This document shows, in pieces, positions 35,148 through 45,230 of a stretch of DNA of 64,000 bases. The notes under the pieces were generated by a model. The model saw only the letters and a program-made list of their open reading frames with translations. It searched no databases and was not told where the DNA came from. Source of the stretch: Anammoximicrobium sp964409865 (GTDB lineage Bacteria > Planctomycetota > Planctomycetia > Pirellulales > Pirellulaceae); contig CAYPGE010000004.1 of the NCBI GenBank assembly GCA_964409865.1, forward strand, positions 5,057-69,056. Direction: 5' to 3'. Position numbers and translations under genes: made by a program. The stretch's first letter is position 1, and each line of letters starts with the position of its first letter.

Positions 35148-35427
35148 GTCATCACGGAAGATGTTAATGCGGCGGGCAGCCAAAGCCAAGAGTGCGTGCG
35201 CCCTTTGCCGCGGTGTACTTGTCCGCACAGTCGGTCTTCTCGGCAAGATCGCCCCCGGTTCCGCGGTTGTTTGTGTACCAGTAAGCTTCCGCCGGATGGT
35301 CAGTCAAATAAACTGGGACGTGTTGCGCCGCCTCGGTGGTCGCACCGGTTGAGTCGATTTCCGGGGGCCACGCCTGGTGGCACGTCGGGCCCAGCCGGAT
35401 TTTTTCATCGCCAGCCGTTCTCGTTCC

Positions 35428-36669
35428 ATGATCTCGGATTCAGCCTTGAGTTGCGCCTCACGTTTGGCGATCTGTGCCGGATTGCTGGCATGGCTCGGTT
35501 GCAGCGTTCCTCCTCCGCCGCCTCCGCCGCCGGCGGCGGAGACGGACGTGATCGACTTTTATCAGGCTGCCGGCATGACGCAGGCGGAATTGGCGGGGTT
35601 CCTGGAAGGCTTGGAACTGCGGGAAAACCTGCACGATTACCCATTGTACATCTTGCTGCAGAATGGCGAGGGCGACTATCTGGCGGACAGCCGTGTGATT
35701 GTCCGCTGGGTCGGCGGGGAAAATCGCTTGCTAGTCGGCAAGTCGGGCGTGATCCAGGTTCTGTTGGAGAAGCGGAAGTTGCCCGGCTTGCGGCTGATCG
35801 TTCCTCGCGGTTTCACTCGCCTGACACAACGGACGATTCCGTTGGGAACCGCCTATGTGCCCGAAGGCACGCTGGACACGGCCGGCCTGGACTACCATGT
35901 GCGTCTTGACGGTGAGATCAGCAGTACCCTGAGCCGCGGTCTGCACCGCATGAAGGCCCTTGGCCAGATACTGGACGACGCCACGGTTCGGCGGCAACTC
36001 CGGCGCAAATCGGTCTCCCTGACGCTGTCCGAGCCGCCCGGCGAAGAACTCACGCCAGCCGAGATCTACCGACGGCGCTGCGACGCGGTCGTGGTGATGG
36101 GGACGCTGCTGGGGGAAAGCGGATTTGCGGTCGGCGCAGGCGTCGTTTTGGACCCTTCCGGCGTCATCGCCACGGCTTACCACGTGATTGACAAGCCGCC
36201 GCCGGTCACGGCTCGCGGTGTGATGACGCTCGACGGCAGCATCTACCCCATCCGCGAAATCCTGGCCGCGGACAAGCCCGGTGATGTGGTCCTCCTGAAG
36301 ATCGACGCCTCTGACCTCGCCGCCGCGCCGCTGTCGCACGGCGATCCTGAGGGCACACCGGTCACGGTGATCTCGCATCCGTCTTCCAAGTTCTACAGCC
36401 TGACGCAAGGTCACATCAGCCGCTACTGGGCAGTGACTTCGTACGGTGGGCTCAGCACCCGCCTGTCGATCACCGCCGATTTCGCGGACGGCGCCAGCGG
36501 TGGTCCGATCTTCAACTCGTGCGGCGCCGTAACCGGCCTCGTGTCTGCCACAGAGGCCTTCGGCAATCAGATGGTCTGCCGATATGGTCCTCCTGCGGAC
36601 GTCATCCGCCGACTGACACGGCCCGTGACCGACGCTCCGCAGGGGCCGGAAGCCGAGCGGGGGAATTAG
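35428..36669 (+). CDS. exported trypsin-like serine protease, right-arm copy
   Basis: Identical to 22276-23517: nine-Pro linker after a possible lipobox, then the His/Asp/Ser triad motifs AYHVID, LLKIDASD and GASGGP. Confidence 0.85.
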   Translation: MISDSALSCASRLAICAGLLAWLGCSVPPPPPPPPAAETDVIDFYQAAGMTQAELAGFLEGLELRENLHDYPLYILLQNGEGDYLADSRVIVRWVGGENRLLVGKSGVIQVLLEKRKLPGLRLIVPRGFTRLTQRTIPLGTAYVPEGTLDTAGLDYHVRLDGEISSTLSRGLHRMKALGQILDDATVRRQLRRKSVSLTLSEPPGEELTPAEIYRRRCDAVVVMGTLLGESGFAVGAGVVLDPSGVIATAYHVIDKPPPVTARGVMTLDGSIYPIREILAADKPGDVVLLKIDASDLAAAPLSHGDPEGTPVTVISHPSSKFYSLTQGHISRYWAVTSYGGLSTRLSITADFADGASGGPIFNSCGAVTGLVSATEAFGNQMVCRYGPPADVIRRLTRPVTDAPQGPEAERGN

Positions 36670-36682
36670 TTCGGCCTATTTG

Positions 36683-36812
36683 TCAGCCGCGGGGTGCTAG
36701 CCCCCGGTTGACCAGTCGCGACACAAGCCGAACGGTGGCGCGTTGTCATCGCCAGAATTTGGGGCTGAACCTGGCAACCGGAGCAAACCAGGGCTAGCGC
36801 GCCCCCGGCTGA
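36683..36812. repeat. TCAGCCG...GCTAGCCC spaced inverted repeat, right-arm copy
   Basis: Mirror of 22133-22262. Confidence 0.6.
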
Positions 36813-36905
36813 TCCCAAGGCCCGTCCAGCAGACCCGAGCCACAAGAGGCACAGAAACGCACAACAAACGAAATGCGCGACGGACTCTTTGTACCACGTG
36901 GCGTG

Positions 36906-37586
36906 CTACTGACCGGCGCGACGCAGGGCTTCGAGCAGTCCGCCGACGTCGCCGTGGACTTCGGACGTCGCCCGCACGACCAAGGCCATCAAGGGGCGGA
37001 AGTAGAACATCGAGCCCTGGCCGCCGTTGACGTCCCAGGATTGGGGGCTGATTGTGCGTTGGATCAGATCGATCAACTCCTGGGCGTGGTCGTTGGCCGT
37101 TCCGCCTCCGAATGCCGCGCCGCTGTAAGCCAGCACGTAGCTCGGGCCCCCCAGCGTGTAGCTGGAATAGCTGATCTGCGACGCCAAGCTCGCAGCCGCG
37201 TCCTGGATCGCTTGCGTTTCGCCTTCGCGGAGCGATCGGCTGGACGAGCCGCCAGACTCGCGGGCGAGACGTTGTTCGAGTTCCCGTTTAATCCGCGTCA
37301 GGCGACTCCAGAGCTTGGCCCGGTAGCTCTTCAGAACGTCGCTCGCCTCCCGCCGCGGGTCAACGCTCAGTTCGCCATACAAGTCGCACATCATGTGCAC
37401 GGCCGCAGTTCGCGCCTCGGACGTCTTGGCGTGCGTCTCCGCTCGCAAGGCTTGGGAGATGTCATTCTCGATCTCGTGGTAACGGCGCGGAGCAACCGCG
37501 GGCGTCCCCGATGTGTCGGCTCCCGCCGGCGGCCTGCTGTCGGCAACCACCAGGGCCAGACCCAGCGCAATTGTCCAAATGGTCAT
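36906..37586 (-). CDS. small exported protein of unknown function, right-arm copy
   Basis: Identical to 21359-22039 (226 residues, signal peptide, helical middle, Ser/Gly-rich C-terminal half). Confidence 0.65.
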   Translation of the reverse strand: MTIWTIALGLALVVADSRPPAGADTSGTPAVAPRRYHEIENDISQALRAETHAKTSEARTAAVHMMCDLYGELSVDPRREASDVLKSYRAKLWSRLTRIKRELEQRLARESGGSSSRSLREGETQAIQDAAASLASQISYSSYTLGGPSYVLAYSGAAFGGGTANDHAQELIDLIQRTISPQSWDVNGGQGSMFYFRPLMALVVRATSEVHGDVGGLLEALRRAGQ

Positions 37587-37625
37587 GAGCGCGACTCCAA
37601 TTCTATGTTTGCCTTGACCCAGACT

Positions 37626-38306
37626 TTATCCTAGCGGGTCGTCCGGGAAATCGCAACGGTTGGCGACGGCTTTGGCTTCCCACCGGTCAAACCAACGGCC
37701 CAGTAGCCGGGCGTCGAAGCAGATGCCGCAGAACAGGCAGGCGATCGCCGCCCCGGCCATCGTATCGCTCAGGTAATGGGCCGTCGCTTCGACTCGCTGC
37801 AACGCGGCCAGTACGGCAAAAAAAACAAAAAGCCACCGGCCGCGCGGATAAAGGGCCGACAGGCCGATGGCCAGCGCCGTGGCCACAATCGCGTGCCCCG
37901 ATGGGAACGATTGGACTTCGAGAGAACGACTCGCCCGCGGCACGTTGCCGCTCCACACCGGGAACCAGCCGATAAAGCTGTCCCAGACATGATCGACCAT
38001 CAGTGTCCGGGGACGCAAGCGACCCACGACCAGCTTTGCCAAGTTGGCCAGCAGACCGGCTGCGAAGACGCTGATCACCACACGAACCATGTGGCGACGA
38101 TGGCTGGCGTCGAGCACGAAAGCGGTCAGCAGTATGCATGCCGCCCCCAAACCGTGTGCGAAGACCTCCGCCAGTGACAGCAGCGTGTCAAAGAAGTCGG
38201 GAACTAACCCGTCTTTGCAGAACTTGGCGATGGGAGTGTCGACGGGCAATGCCAGCGCCGTGGCGACGAGGAACAAGGCGGCTAACCAATACAACCGGCG
38301 ACTCAA
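37626..38306 (-). CDS. PAP2-superfamily phosphatase, right-arm copy
   Basis: Identical to 20639-21319; TTG start, all three phosphatase motifs intact. Confidence 0.88.
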   Translation of the reverse strand: MSRRLYWLAALFLVATALALPVDTPIAKFCKDGLVPDFFDTLLSLAEVFAHGLGAACILLTAFVLDASHRRHMVRVVISVFAAGLLANLAKLVVGRLRPRTLMVDHVWDSFIGWFPVWSGNVPRASRSLEVQSFPSGHAIVATALAIGLSALYPRGRWLFVFFAVLAALQRVEATAHYLSDTMAGAAIACLFCGICFDARLLGRWFDRWEAKAVANRCDFPDDPLG

Positions 38307-38636
38307 GCAACCATCCTCCCTATCAGAACCGTTCGGTAGCGTGCGACGCGAAATGCAGCCTCGGTCCGGCGCCCGAAAGGAAACTCCACTGACGTTGCGA
38401 GGATGGGAGATTAGCAGGTTTGCGGATTCTACGAAAGGTCAGGAGAGGTGCTTGAGGCACAAGTTGCAGCCTTGCCAGATGATCACAGACGTCGAAGTCG
38501 TGGGATTTCGCGTGAAGCAACGAAAGACCGTAGTCGCACGACTTGGGCCACTTCGCCGGTTGATCTTGTCTGGCATCGCCAGTCTTTCTAAACTTCCGCG
38601 CCCGTTGCATCATTAACTCGGAGTGGGCCAGAAGAC

Positions 38637-40463
38637 ATGCGCGACCAGCGAAATCACGAATTCGTGAAGATCGGCATTCATGGCGTTGTCATCATCGCCT
38701 TGGCATCGGTGGTCATGTTCACGAATTTGGGGGGAACGCGGCTGTGGGATCGCGACGAGCCTCGAAACGCGGGCTGTGCGCTGGAGATGATGCAGCGTGG
38801 CGACTGGGTGGTGCCGGTGTTCAACGCCGAGCTGCGGGCACACAAGCCGGTCCTGCTGTACTGGTTGATCATTTCAGCCTACAACACGTTCGGCGTGAAC
38901 GAATTTGCGGCACGTTTCTGGTCCGCTGCTTTGGCCATCGGAACCGCGTTGGCGACGTATGGGATCGGCCGCAGGCTATTCAACGCCAACGTTGGGCTGT
39001 GGGCCGGAATCGTCTTGGCGAGCAGTCTGATGTTCGTCCTGGCGGGGCGGATCGCAACGCCTGACTCGGTGCTGATTTTCTTCTCCACGGCGGCCATGTT
39101 GGTCTATGTGCTGGGAGCGTTCCCGGCCGATGGCACCTACTTCCCAAGGCGTTGGGCGACCGTCGCGGCCATGTACGGCCTGATGGGCCTGGCGGTCCTG
39201 GCCAAGGGTCCGGTGGGTGCAGTCCTGCCCAGTGCTGTGATCGGGATGTTTTTGCTGATCGTGCGGCTGCCTGACATCGCTCGACCGGCTGGAATGTCTG
39301 CCTGGCGATGGTGGCTGCTGCGCGTCCTCCGGCCGTTTGCCCCAGGGCACTTCCTGCGCACCTGCTGGTCGATGCGGCCTTTGACCGCCGTGGCCGTCGT
39401 GCTGGCGGTCGCCGGCCCGTGGTACGCGTGGGTTGGTTGGCGAACGGACGGCGAATTTCTACGCGTCTTCTTCTGGGATCACAACTTGGGTCGGGCTGCT
39501 CATTCGATGGAAGGTCACGCGGGAGGGCCGTGGTTCTATCCCGTCGCGATCCTCGTCGGTTTCTTTCCATGGTCGGTGTTTGCAGCGCCGGTGATTGCCG
39601 ACGTGACGGCGTCGGTCCGCAAGAAGGAGTCTTGGGCGCCGTCGTGCCTGTTTGCCGTTTGCTGGATCGGCGTGTACGTGGCCTTGTTTTCGCTGGCCCG
39701 GACCAAGCTTCCCAGCTACGTGACACCCTGTTATCCGGCGTTGGCGCTTCTGACGGCTTGTTTCATCCAGCACTGGATACGAGACACAGCGGCCGGCTGG
39801 CGTCATTGGCCCGCCGGGGCGATTGTGACGCTGGGCGTCGTGGGCCTGGTGATTGTGGCCGCCATCCCGTTTGCCGCCCAGAGGCTGTTGCCCGGCGAGA
39901 CGTGGCTGGCAGCCGTAGGCTTGGTTCCGTTGGCCGGCGCCGTCGCCGCCTTTGTTTTCCAGCATAGACAGCGTTCTTCCCAAGCCGCCTGGACGGTGGC
40001 CGTGACCGCCGTCGCTTTCACCACAGCCTTGTTCGGCTGGGCTGCAGCGCGGGTGGACCGTCACCAGCAGAATCATCTCTTGTGGGCCGCGATCCAACGT
40101 TCGGGTGGCGCGCCCCGCATCGGTGCCTTCGGGCGCTTGGAGCCGACCTGGATTTTCTACGGTGGCCGGCCCATCGACGAATTGGCGTTGGACACGACCG
40201 GTGCGGAGGAATCACGCGCAGGCAGGTGGAGCCCCAAGCCGCGTCCGTCCGCCGCGGAGTTCTTTGGGCAAGGCCAGGACCGTTTTATCATCACGACGGA
40301 TCGTCGCTGGGAGGAGTTGCGAGCGCTCTTGCCGCCTCACGCCGCCGTGCTGGCCGAGTGCCCGCTTTTCTTGCGTCGAGAGCGACTGCTGCTCGTCGGT
40401 GCCGCGCCGCCCGCGGCAAGAACCGCTCACGCCGGCCAGGAAACGGCCGCCCCCCTTCGTTGA
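38637..40463 (+). CDS. ArnT/PMT-type glycosyltransferase, right-arm copy
   Basis: Identical to 18482-20308 (608 residues; DRDEPR loop motif after the first helix). Confidence 0.85.
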   Translation: MRDQRNHEFVKIGIHGVVIIALASVVMFTNLGGTRLWDRDEPRNAGCALEMMQRGDWVVPVFNAELRAHKPVLLYWLIISAYNTFGVNEFAARFWSAALAIGTALATYGIGRRLFNANVGLWAGIVLASSLMFVLAGRIATPDSVLIFFSTAAMLVYVLGAFPADGTYFPRRWATVAAMYGLMGLAVLAKGPVGAVLPSAVIGMFLLIVRLPDIARPAGMSAWRWWLLRVLRPFAPGHFLRTCWSMRPLTAVAVVLAVAGPWYAWVGWRTDGEFLRVFFWDHNLGRAAHSMEGHAGGPWFYPVAILVGFFPWSVFAAPVIADVTASVRKKESWAPSCLFAVCWIGVYVALFSLARTKLPSYVTPCYPALALLTACFIQHWIRDTAAGWRHWPAGAIVTLGVVGLVIVAAIPFAAQRLLPGETWLAAVGLVPLAGAVAAFVFQHRQRSSQAAWTVAVTAVAFTTALFGWAAARVDRHQQNHLLWAAIQRSGGAPRIGAFGRLEPTWIFYGGRPIDELALDTTGAEESRAGRWSPKPRPSAAEFFGQGQDRFIITTDRRWEELRALLPPHAAVLAECPLFLRRERLLLVGAAPPAARTAHAGQETAAPLR

Positions 40464-40709
40464 CGGCACGCCAGCGGTGCTGCGGGAATGGAGCAGCCCG
40501 TGGACTGCGGCGGGCATGCACTCGTCTCGGCGGCGATCTTCGGGCGGTCCGCCCTTGGTCACCCGAAACTGGCACAATCGGCTTGGTATTCGGACAGCTC
40601 TTCGGTTACACTGGACGGCCAGTGGGAAGCGCGAAGGAACCGTTCTGGCGTCTTCCCCGCGGCGGGTTCCGCCGTGGCGAGCCGGTCTCAATCCACAGGA
40701 GATCTCCCC

Positions 40710-41768
40710 ATGTCATGCACAGGCAACAGTCGGCGCGATTTTCTCAGGACCAGTTCTACCGTTGCGGCGGGCGCCGCGTTGGCGCCCTTGGTCGCGGCGC
40801 AAGCCGCGCCGGTCGATCCGAGCAAGATCCTGAACTACAACCCGAAGATGACTTATCGGCCCCTGGGTAAAACGGGCTTCATGATCTCGGAAATCTCGCT
40901 GGGCGGCCATGGCGGACGATCCGTGGAGGACCGCGTCCCGGTGCTGGAAAAGGCAGTTGAGCTAGGACTGAACTACGTCGACAACAACATCGACGGCGAG
41001 TGCGATCTGTACGGCGCGGCAATGGCCCAAACGAAGACCGCCGGCCGTGACAAGTGGTTCATCGGTTTCGCGTCCTGGCCGGAGAAGATCACGCCGGACT
41101 ACGAAGACCAGCTGACGCCCGAAGGGATGACGAAGAACATCGAGGCGCGGCTGAAATCGTACAAGACCGAGATGCTGGACATGTGGCGTCCCGTCGGCGC
41201 GACGTGGGGGCCCGGCCAGAACAATCTCGGCACGTTGATGGACGTCAACGAAAAAACGCTCGATGCGGTGGTTCAAGTGTTCGAGAAGGCCAAGCAGCAG
41301 GGCAAGGTCCGCTTCCTGGGCGTCTCGGCCCACAACCCGAAAGTCTTTCGCAAGGTGCTGGGAAAATATCCTCAGTTTGACGTCATCATCTTCCCGTATC
41401 TGTTCCTGACCAAGGAACTGGGAGGCGACAGCCTGTTGAAGCTGGCCCAGGAGAAGAACGTCGGCGTGATCGGTCTGAAGCCATTCGGTGCCGGCACGAC
41501 CTTCGGCATCAAGCCGCGGGAAATCAAGGATCGCATCGACAGCCGCGCCCGCGTGCTGGTCAAGGAAATGCTGCAGGAGCCGCGTTTGTCCGCCATCATT
41601 CCCGGCGTCAACATCCCGGAGCAATTGGAGGAAAACGTGAAGGGCTCTCACGAGAAAGGCACGCCCTCGACACCCGCGGACAAGGCGGCCTACGAACAGT
41701 GCCTGCGCAACTTCTATGCCCATCTCACCCCGGACTACCAGTGGTTGCACAAATGGCACTACGTCTGA
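40710..41768 (+). CDS. Tat-exported aldo/keto-reductase-like protein, right-arm copy
   Basis: Identical to 17177-18235; CAGGAG before the ATG at 40710; barrel motifs present but Asp-Tyr-Lys-His tetrad not evident. Confidence 0.75.
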   Translation: MSCTGNSRRDFLRTSSTVAAGAALAPLVAAQAAPVDPSKILNYNPKMTYRPLGKTGFMISEISLGGHGGRSVEDRVPVLEKAVELGLNYVDNNIDGECDLYGAAMAQTKTAGRDKWFIGFASWPEKITPDYEDQLTPEGMTKNIEARLKSYKTEMLDMWRPVGATWGPGQNNLGTLMDVNEKTLDAVVQVFEKAKQQGKVRFLGVSAHNPKVFRKVLGKYPQFDVIIFPYLFLTKELGGDSLLKLAQEKNVGVIGLKPFGAGTTFGIKPREIKDRIDSRARVLVKEMLQEPRLSAIIPGVNIPEQLEENVKGSHEKGTPSTPADKAAYEQCLRNFYAHLTPDYQWLHKWHYV

Positions 41769-42388
41769 GAAAACGGTCGGAGTGCGGGCGCTCGCGCAGT
41801 AGGGGTCTCCCGCCCCGTCCCGCCGGCGCGGCTGCGGCCTCCGTTGGCCACCTGCGATATGCCGTGAGTTCTTTCGCGGCGGGCCTGCTGTTGCTCTTGG
41901 CCGTCGCGATTCTCGCCGCCGACGATCCCGCCGGCGGCGCTGCCAAGCCCGCTTTGCCGGACGCGCCGGCGCCCGCTGCGGCTCCGCCGCCGGAGTTGGA
42001 TCCATTGAGTCTGAACGGCGCTTGCTACGTCTGCCACATTCCGTTCGTCAAGGAAGAGTTGGCCAAGGTACACTTGGCCGAAGGCATCTCCTGCGCCAAG
42101 TGCCACGGACTGAGCGACAAACACGCCAACGACGAGAACATCGGGGCCACCAAGCCGGATATCGTGTACTCGCGCGACAAGGTGGACAAGAGTTGCGAGC
42201 AATGCCACGACACGCACGACGCGCCGGCCAAGAAAGTGCTGGCCCGCTTCACCGAACGGAGGTTGAGTCTGCAGAGGCCGGTCATCTGCACCGATTGCCA
42301 CGGCACGCATAAGATCGACCGTTCGGCCGAGGCCCAGCAACTCTCCGCACCTGCGTCCACCCCGAGTCCGCCGGCCGCAGAAAGATGA
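41753..42388 (+). CDS. tetraheme c-type cytochrome, right-arm copy
   Basis: Identical to 16557-17192; the ATG at 41753 lies within the last codons of the aldo/keto-reductase-like gene. Four CXXCH motifs. Confidence 0.85.
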   Translation: MALRLRKRSECGRSRSRGLPPRPAGAAAASVGHLRYAVSSFAAGLLLLLAVAILAADDPAGGAAKPALPDAPAPAAAPPPELDPLSLNGACYVCHIPFVKEELAKVHLAEGISCAKCHGLSDKHANDENIGATKPDIVYSRDKVDKSCEQCHDTHDAPAKKVLARFTERRLSLQRPVICTDCHGTHKIDRSAEAQQLSAPASTPSPPAAER

Positions 42389-42433
42389 AAGGCAATGGGC
42401 CAGAAAAACGTGGTGACAGAAAAATGAAGAAGA

Positions 42434-42754
42434 TCAGCCGCCCAGCACCTCGTGCCCCAACTTGCGGAGTTGCTCGAACGTGTAGATGCCGGTATCGTGC
42501 CCGTCGCTGAAGGCGATGCAGTAGGCATAGTTGCCGACGGGCTTCATGGACACGACTTGCAGCGTCTGGGCCTCGGACAGCGGCGGCCGGGCGGCGGATT
42601 CCTGCCCTGCGGCTTTCTGTTGCTCGCGGCACGTGGCGCACGGGCAGTGGCTCCGCAACTCGGCGCTCGGATACTGCTGCTTCCGTCCGTCGCTCCATTC
42701 GATCAGCAGCGACGACGGCTCGACCATTTGCAGTTTAACCGGATAAACGTCCAT
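42434..42754 (-). CDS. DUF971 domain protein, right-arm copy
   Basis: Identical to 16191-16511 (106 residues, HCPCATC cluster). Confidence 0.85.
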   Translation of the reverse strand: MDVYPVKLQMVEPSSLLIEWSDGRKQQYPSAELRSHCPCATCREQQKAAGQESAARPPLSEAQTLQVVSMKPVGNYAYCIAFSDGHDTGIYTFEQLRKLGHEVLGG

Positions 42755-42819
42755 CGCAGAAATGCCTCCCGTTTTCTGGCATCGTAGCGCGGCAGCCGTT
42801 CCGTTTCAAGGTACTTTCC

Positions 42820-42885
42820 GCGTGGCCCGGCCTACTTGTTGGCCGTGGAAACGGCGGACACGGCCAACAAGCAGGCCGTGCCACG
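42820..42885. repeat. 27-bp-arm inverted repeat, right-arm copy
   Basis: Mirror of 16060-16125. Confidence 0.7.
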
Positions 42886-42941
42886 TGTGCAGAAGCACGC
42901 GTTCAGGAAGGCGACGAGATTGCGAGACGGACCGTTGGGCG

Positions 42942-44636
42942 CTACGGCGTCGCCGCCTGCCGTTGACTGAGGAGGCTATTGCGGGCCACCTGCAGGCCGG
43001 CGGCGAGCGTGGTGTCCTCGCCGAAGCTGATTTCGCTCTGGCCTTCGGTCACCGGCTTCTTGGCGGTCCGCACGACGACGTCGGGGTAAACGCCGTTGTG
43101 GCTGATGGCGTGTCCGCCCGGCGAGAAGAACTTGGCGGTAGTCAGTCGCACGCCCGCCTTCGAGGCGTTCAAGGAAAAAATGCCCTGCACGGACCCCTTG
43201 CCGTAACTGCGTTGTCCGACCACCGTGCCGCGGCGGTGATCGTGGATGGCCCCGGTAAAGATCTCGCCGGCGCTGGCCGTATCGCCGTCGATCAGGACCA
43301 CGAGTGGCACTTGCCACGTCCCGACCGCGTGGGCTTGATAATCGAAGTCCTCGTGCGAGTTGCGGCCGCGCGTCGAGACGATGGTGCCGGAAGCCACGAA
43401 CTTGTCCGCCACTTCCACAGCGGCCGGGAGCAGTCCGCCCGGATTCCCGCGCACATCGACGATCAGGCTCTGCATCCCGTCGCGGTGCAGTTGCCACAAG
43501 GCTTCGTCGAACTCGCGGTTGGTCGTTTTCTGGAAGCTGGTCAGCCGCAAGTAACCGATGCCGTATTGGCGATCGACGATCTTGACGTCCTGCACGCTGG
43601 GCACGTCCACGCGGCGGCGCACGACGCGCAGGCGGCGAGCGGCGCCGGCGGGGTCCGCCAGGACGATTTCCACCGCGCTGTCTTCCGGCCCTTTGAGCAT
43701 GTCCGCCGCCTCATCACTGCTGACCTGGGAAACGGACAACCCGTTGATCTCCACGATCCGTTCGCCGTTGCGGACGCCGGCCGCTTCAGCAGGGCCGCCG
43801 GGCAGGACATTGACGATCAGCAACGCGTCTTGCTGCGCCCGCAGTTCGATGCCCAGGCCGACGAAATTGCCCTCAATCTGCGAGAACACTTCGTCCAACT
43901 GGCCGCCGGTGAGGAAGCACGAGTATTGGTCCAGGGCGCAGGCGGCGCCGGAGGTAAATTCCAGGACCGTGGCCGCCGGACGGAGTCCCAGTTGCTGCTC
44001 GGCCAGTTTCGCCACGTTGCCGGCCACCTCGCAGGCTTCCCGTTGGTTGCGCACCTTCGTGGCCTGCATCCGGCGCTGGAGCTGATCGCAGAACGCCCGT
44101 ACTGCTTCGTCCGTGCCGCGGACCTGGTTGGCCTGCCGGAACGTAACCGATGCCAGGGCGATATCCAAGTTGTCCAGGCCGCGTTGCGCCAGTTCCTGCC
44201 AGGACGGCTGCTTGACGTAATAGGACTCGATTTTCCGCAAGACTTCGGAGTACACGTTCTGCGCGTCACGCTCGCTCAGTTGCTGGACCCAACTCATGAA
44301 GCCGGGATCTTCATAGCGGCGAGACACGTCGTAATGCATGCGTGCCTGAGTGAGACGGTCCCACAGTTCCGACTTGTCCGGGTAGTCCCGGATCGCGTCT
44401 TCGTAGTGGGCCAGGGCTTCGCTCCATCGCTGTTGCGACTCCAAGTCTTGCCCGCGTTGCAGCAACTGCGTCACCGCGGTGTCAGGCGACAGGGCTTCGG
44501 CCGGAATGACCACCTGGGCAGGCGCGTCGGACGGCACTGGTCCCAGAAGGATTGCGGCAGGGAGGAAGAAGAGGAACAGGAAGCGGGCGAACGCCGACGA
44601 AATCATCGGCCGCCACAGATTGTACCGTCTCGCCAT
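42942..44636 (-). CDS. S41 processing protease with PDZ, right-arm copy
   Basis: Identical to 14309-16003 (564 residues; Ser455/Lys480 dyad). Confidence 0.9.
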   Translation of the reverse strand: MARRYNLWRPMISSAFARFLFLFFLPAAILLGPVPSDAPAQVVIPAEALSPDTAVTQLLQRGQDLESQQRWSEALAHYEDAIRDYPDKSELWDRLTQARMHYDVSRRYEDPGFMSWVQQLSERDAQNVYSEVLRKIESYYVKQPSWQELAQRGLDNLDIALASVTFRQANQVRGTDEAVRAFCDQLQRRMQATKVRNQREACEVAGNVAKLAEQQLGLRPAATVLEFTSGAACALDQYSCFLTGGQLDEVFSQIEGNFVGLGIELRAQQDALLIVNVLPGGPAEAAGVRNGERIVEINGLSVSQVSSDEAADMLKGPEDSAVEIVLADPAGAARRLRVVRRRVDVPSVQDVKIVDRQYGIGYLRLTSFQKTTNREFDEALWQLHRDGMQSLIVDVRGNPGGLLPAAVEVADKFVASGTIVSTRGRNSHEDFDYQAHAVGTWQVPLVVLIDGDTASAGEIFTGAIHDHRRGTVVGQRSYGKGSVQGIFSLNASKAGVRLTTAKFFSPGGHAISHNGVYPDVVVRTAKKPVTEGQSEISFGEDTTLAAGLQVARNSLLSQRQAATP

Positions 44637-45126
44637 AGTCAGCTCGCCATCCAAGGGGGCAAGTGCGAGAGCCTGCCGTGCGAGGGGGCGATTGACGAGG
44701 TCAAACGCAACCCCTCGCACGGTGGCTGACGCCGTTTCAGGATGCTCATGATAGCGGGCCGGCTGAGACCAATCGGGAAGGACCAAAATCCGGCCTGCTG
44801 GAATATAGGCCACGATTTGCCCGTGTGCAAAAGAGACGGCGCGAAAAAGCGACGGAAAGTCCGGCGAGTTCGTTACAGTCTACACCAAACGATCACGGCC
44901 GCCAAAACCACAGGGTTTGCAGAGGCAAACCACAGCGCGCCGATTGCGCATCCTGACGCAGCGGTACGTCTTGAACCGGTCATCCTCCGGGCATCACGAT
45001 CATCTTATGCGCGTCCAATCAGGCGGGCAAACCCTCCGGAAAAAATTTTTCTTTTGACCTGCGGATCGGCGGTAACACGATTGATGTTTCGCTCTCAAGG
45101 CGTTAGCGTAATGGCAAGGCGCCAGC

Positions 45127-45154
45127 AGCCCGGCTTTTCCGAAAAACCCGGGCT
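45127..45154. repeat. AAGCCCGG-family near-palindrome, right-arm copy
   Basis: Mirror of 13791-13818. Confidence 0.65.
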
Positions 45155-45230
45155 TCTTCACTCACCGGGACAAGTTGTTCTTTCCGCGCACCACGACAGC
45201 CACAGGGAAGGTCGCCGAGCGACGACACAA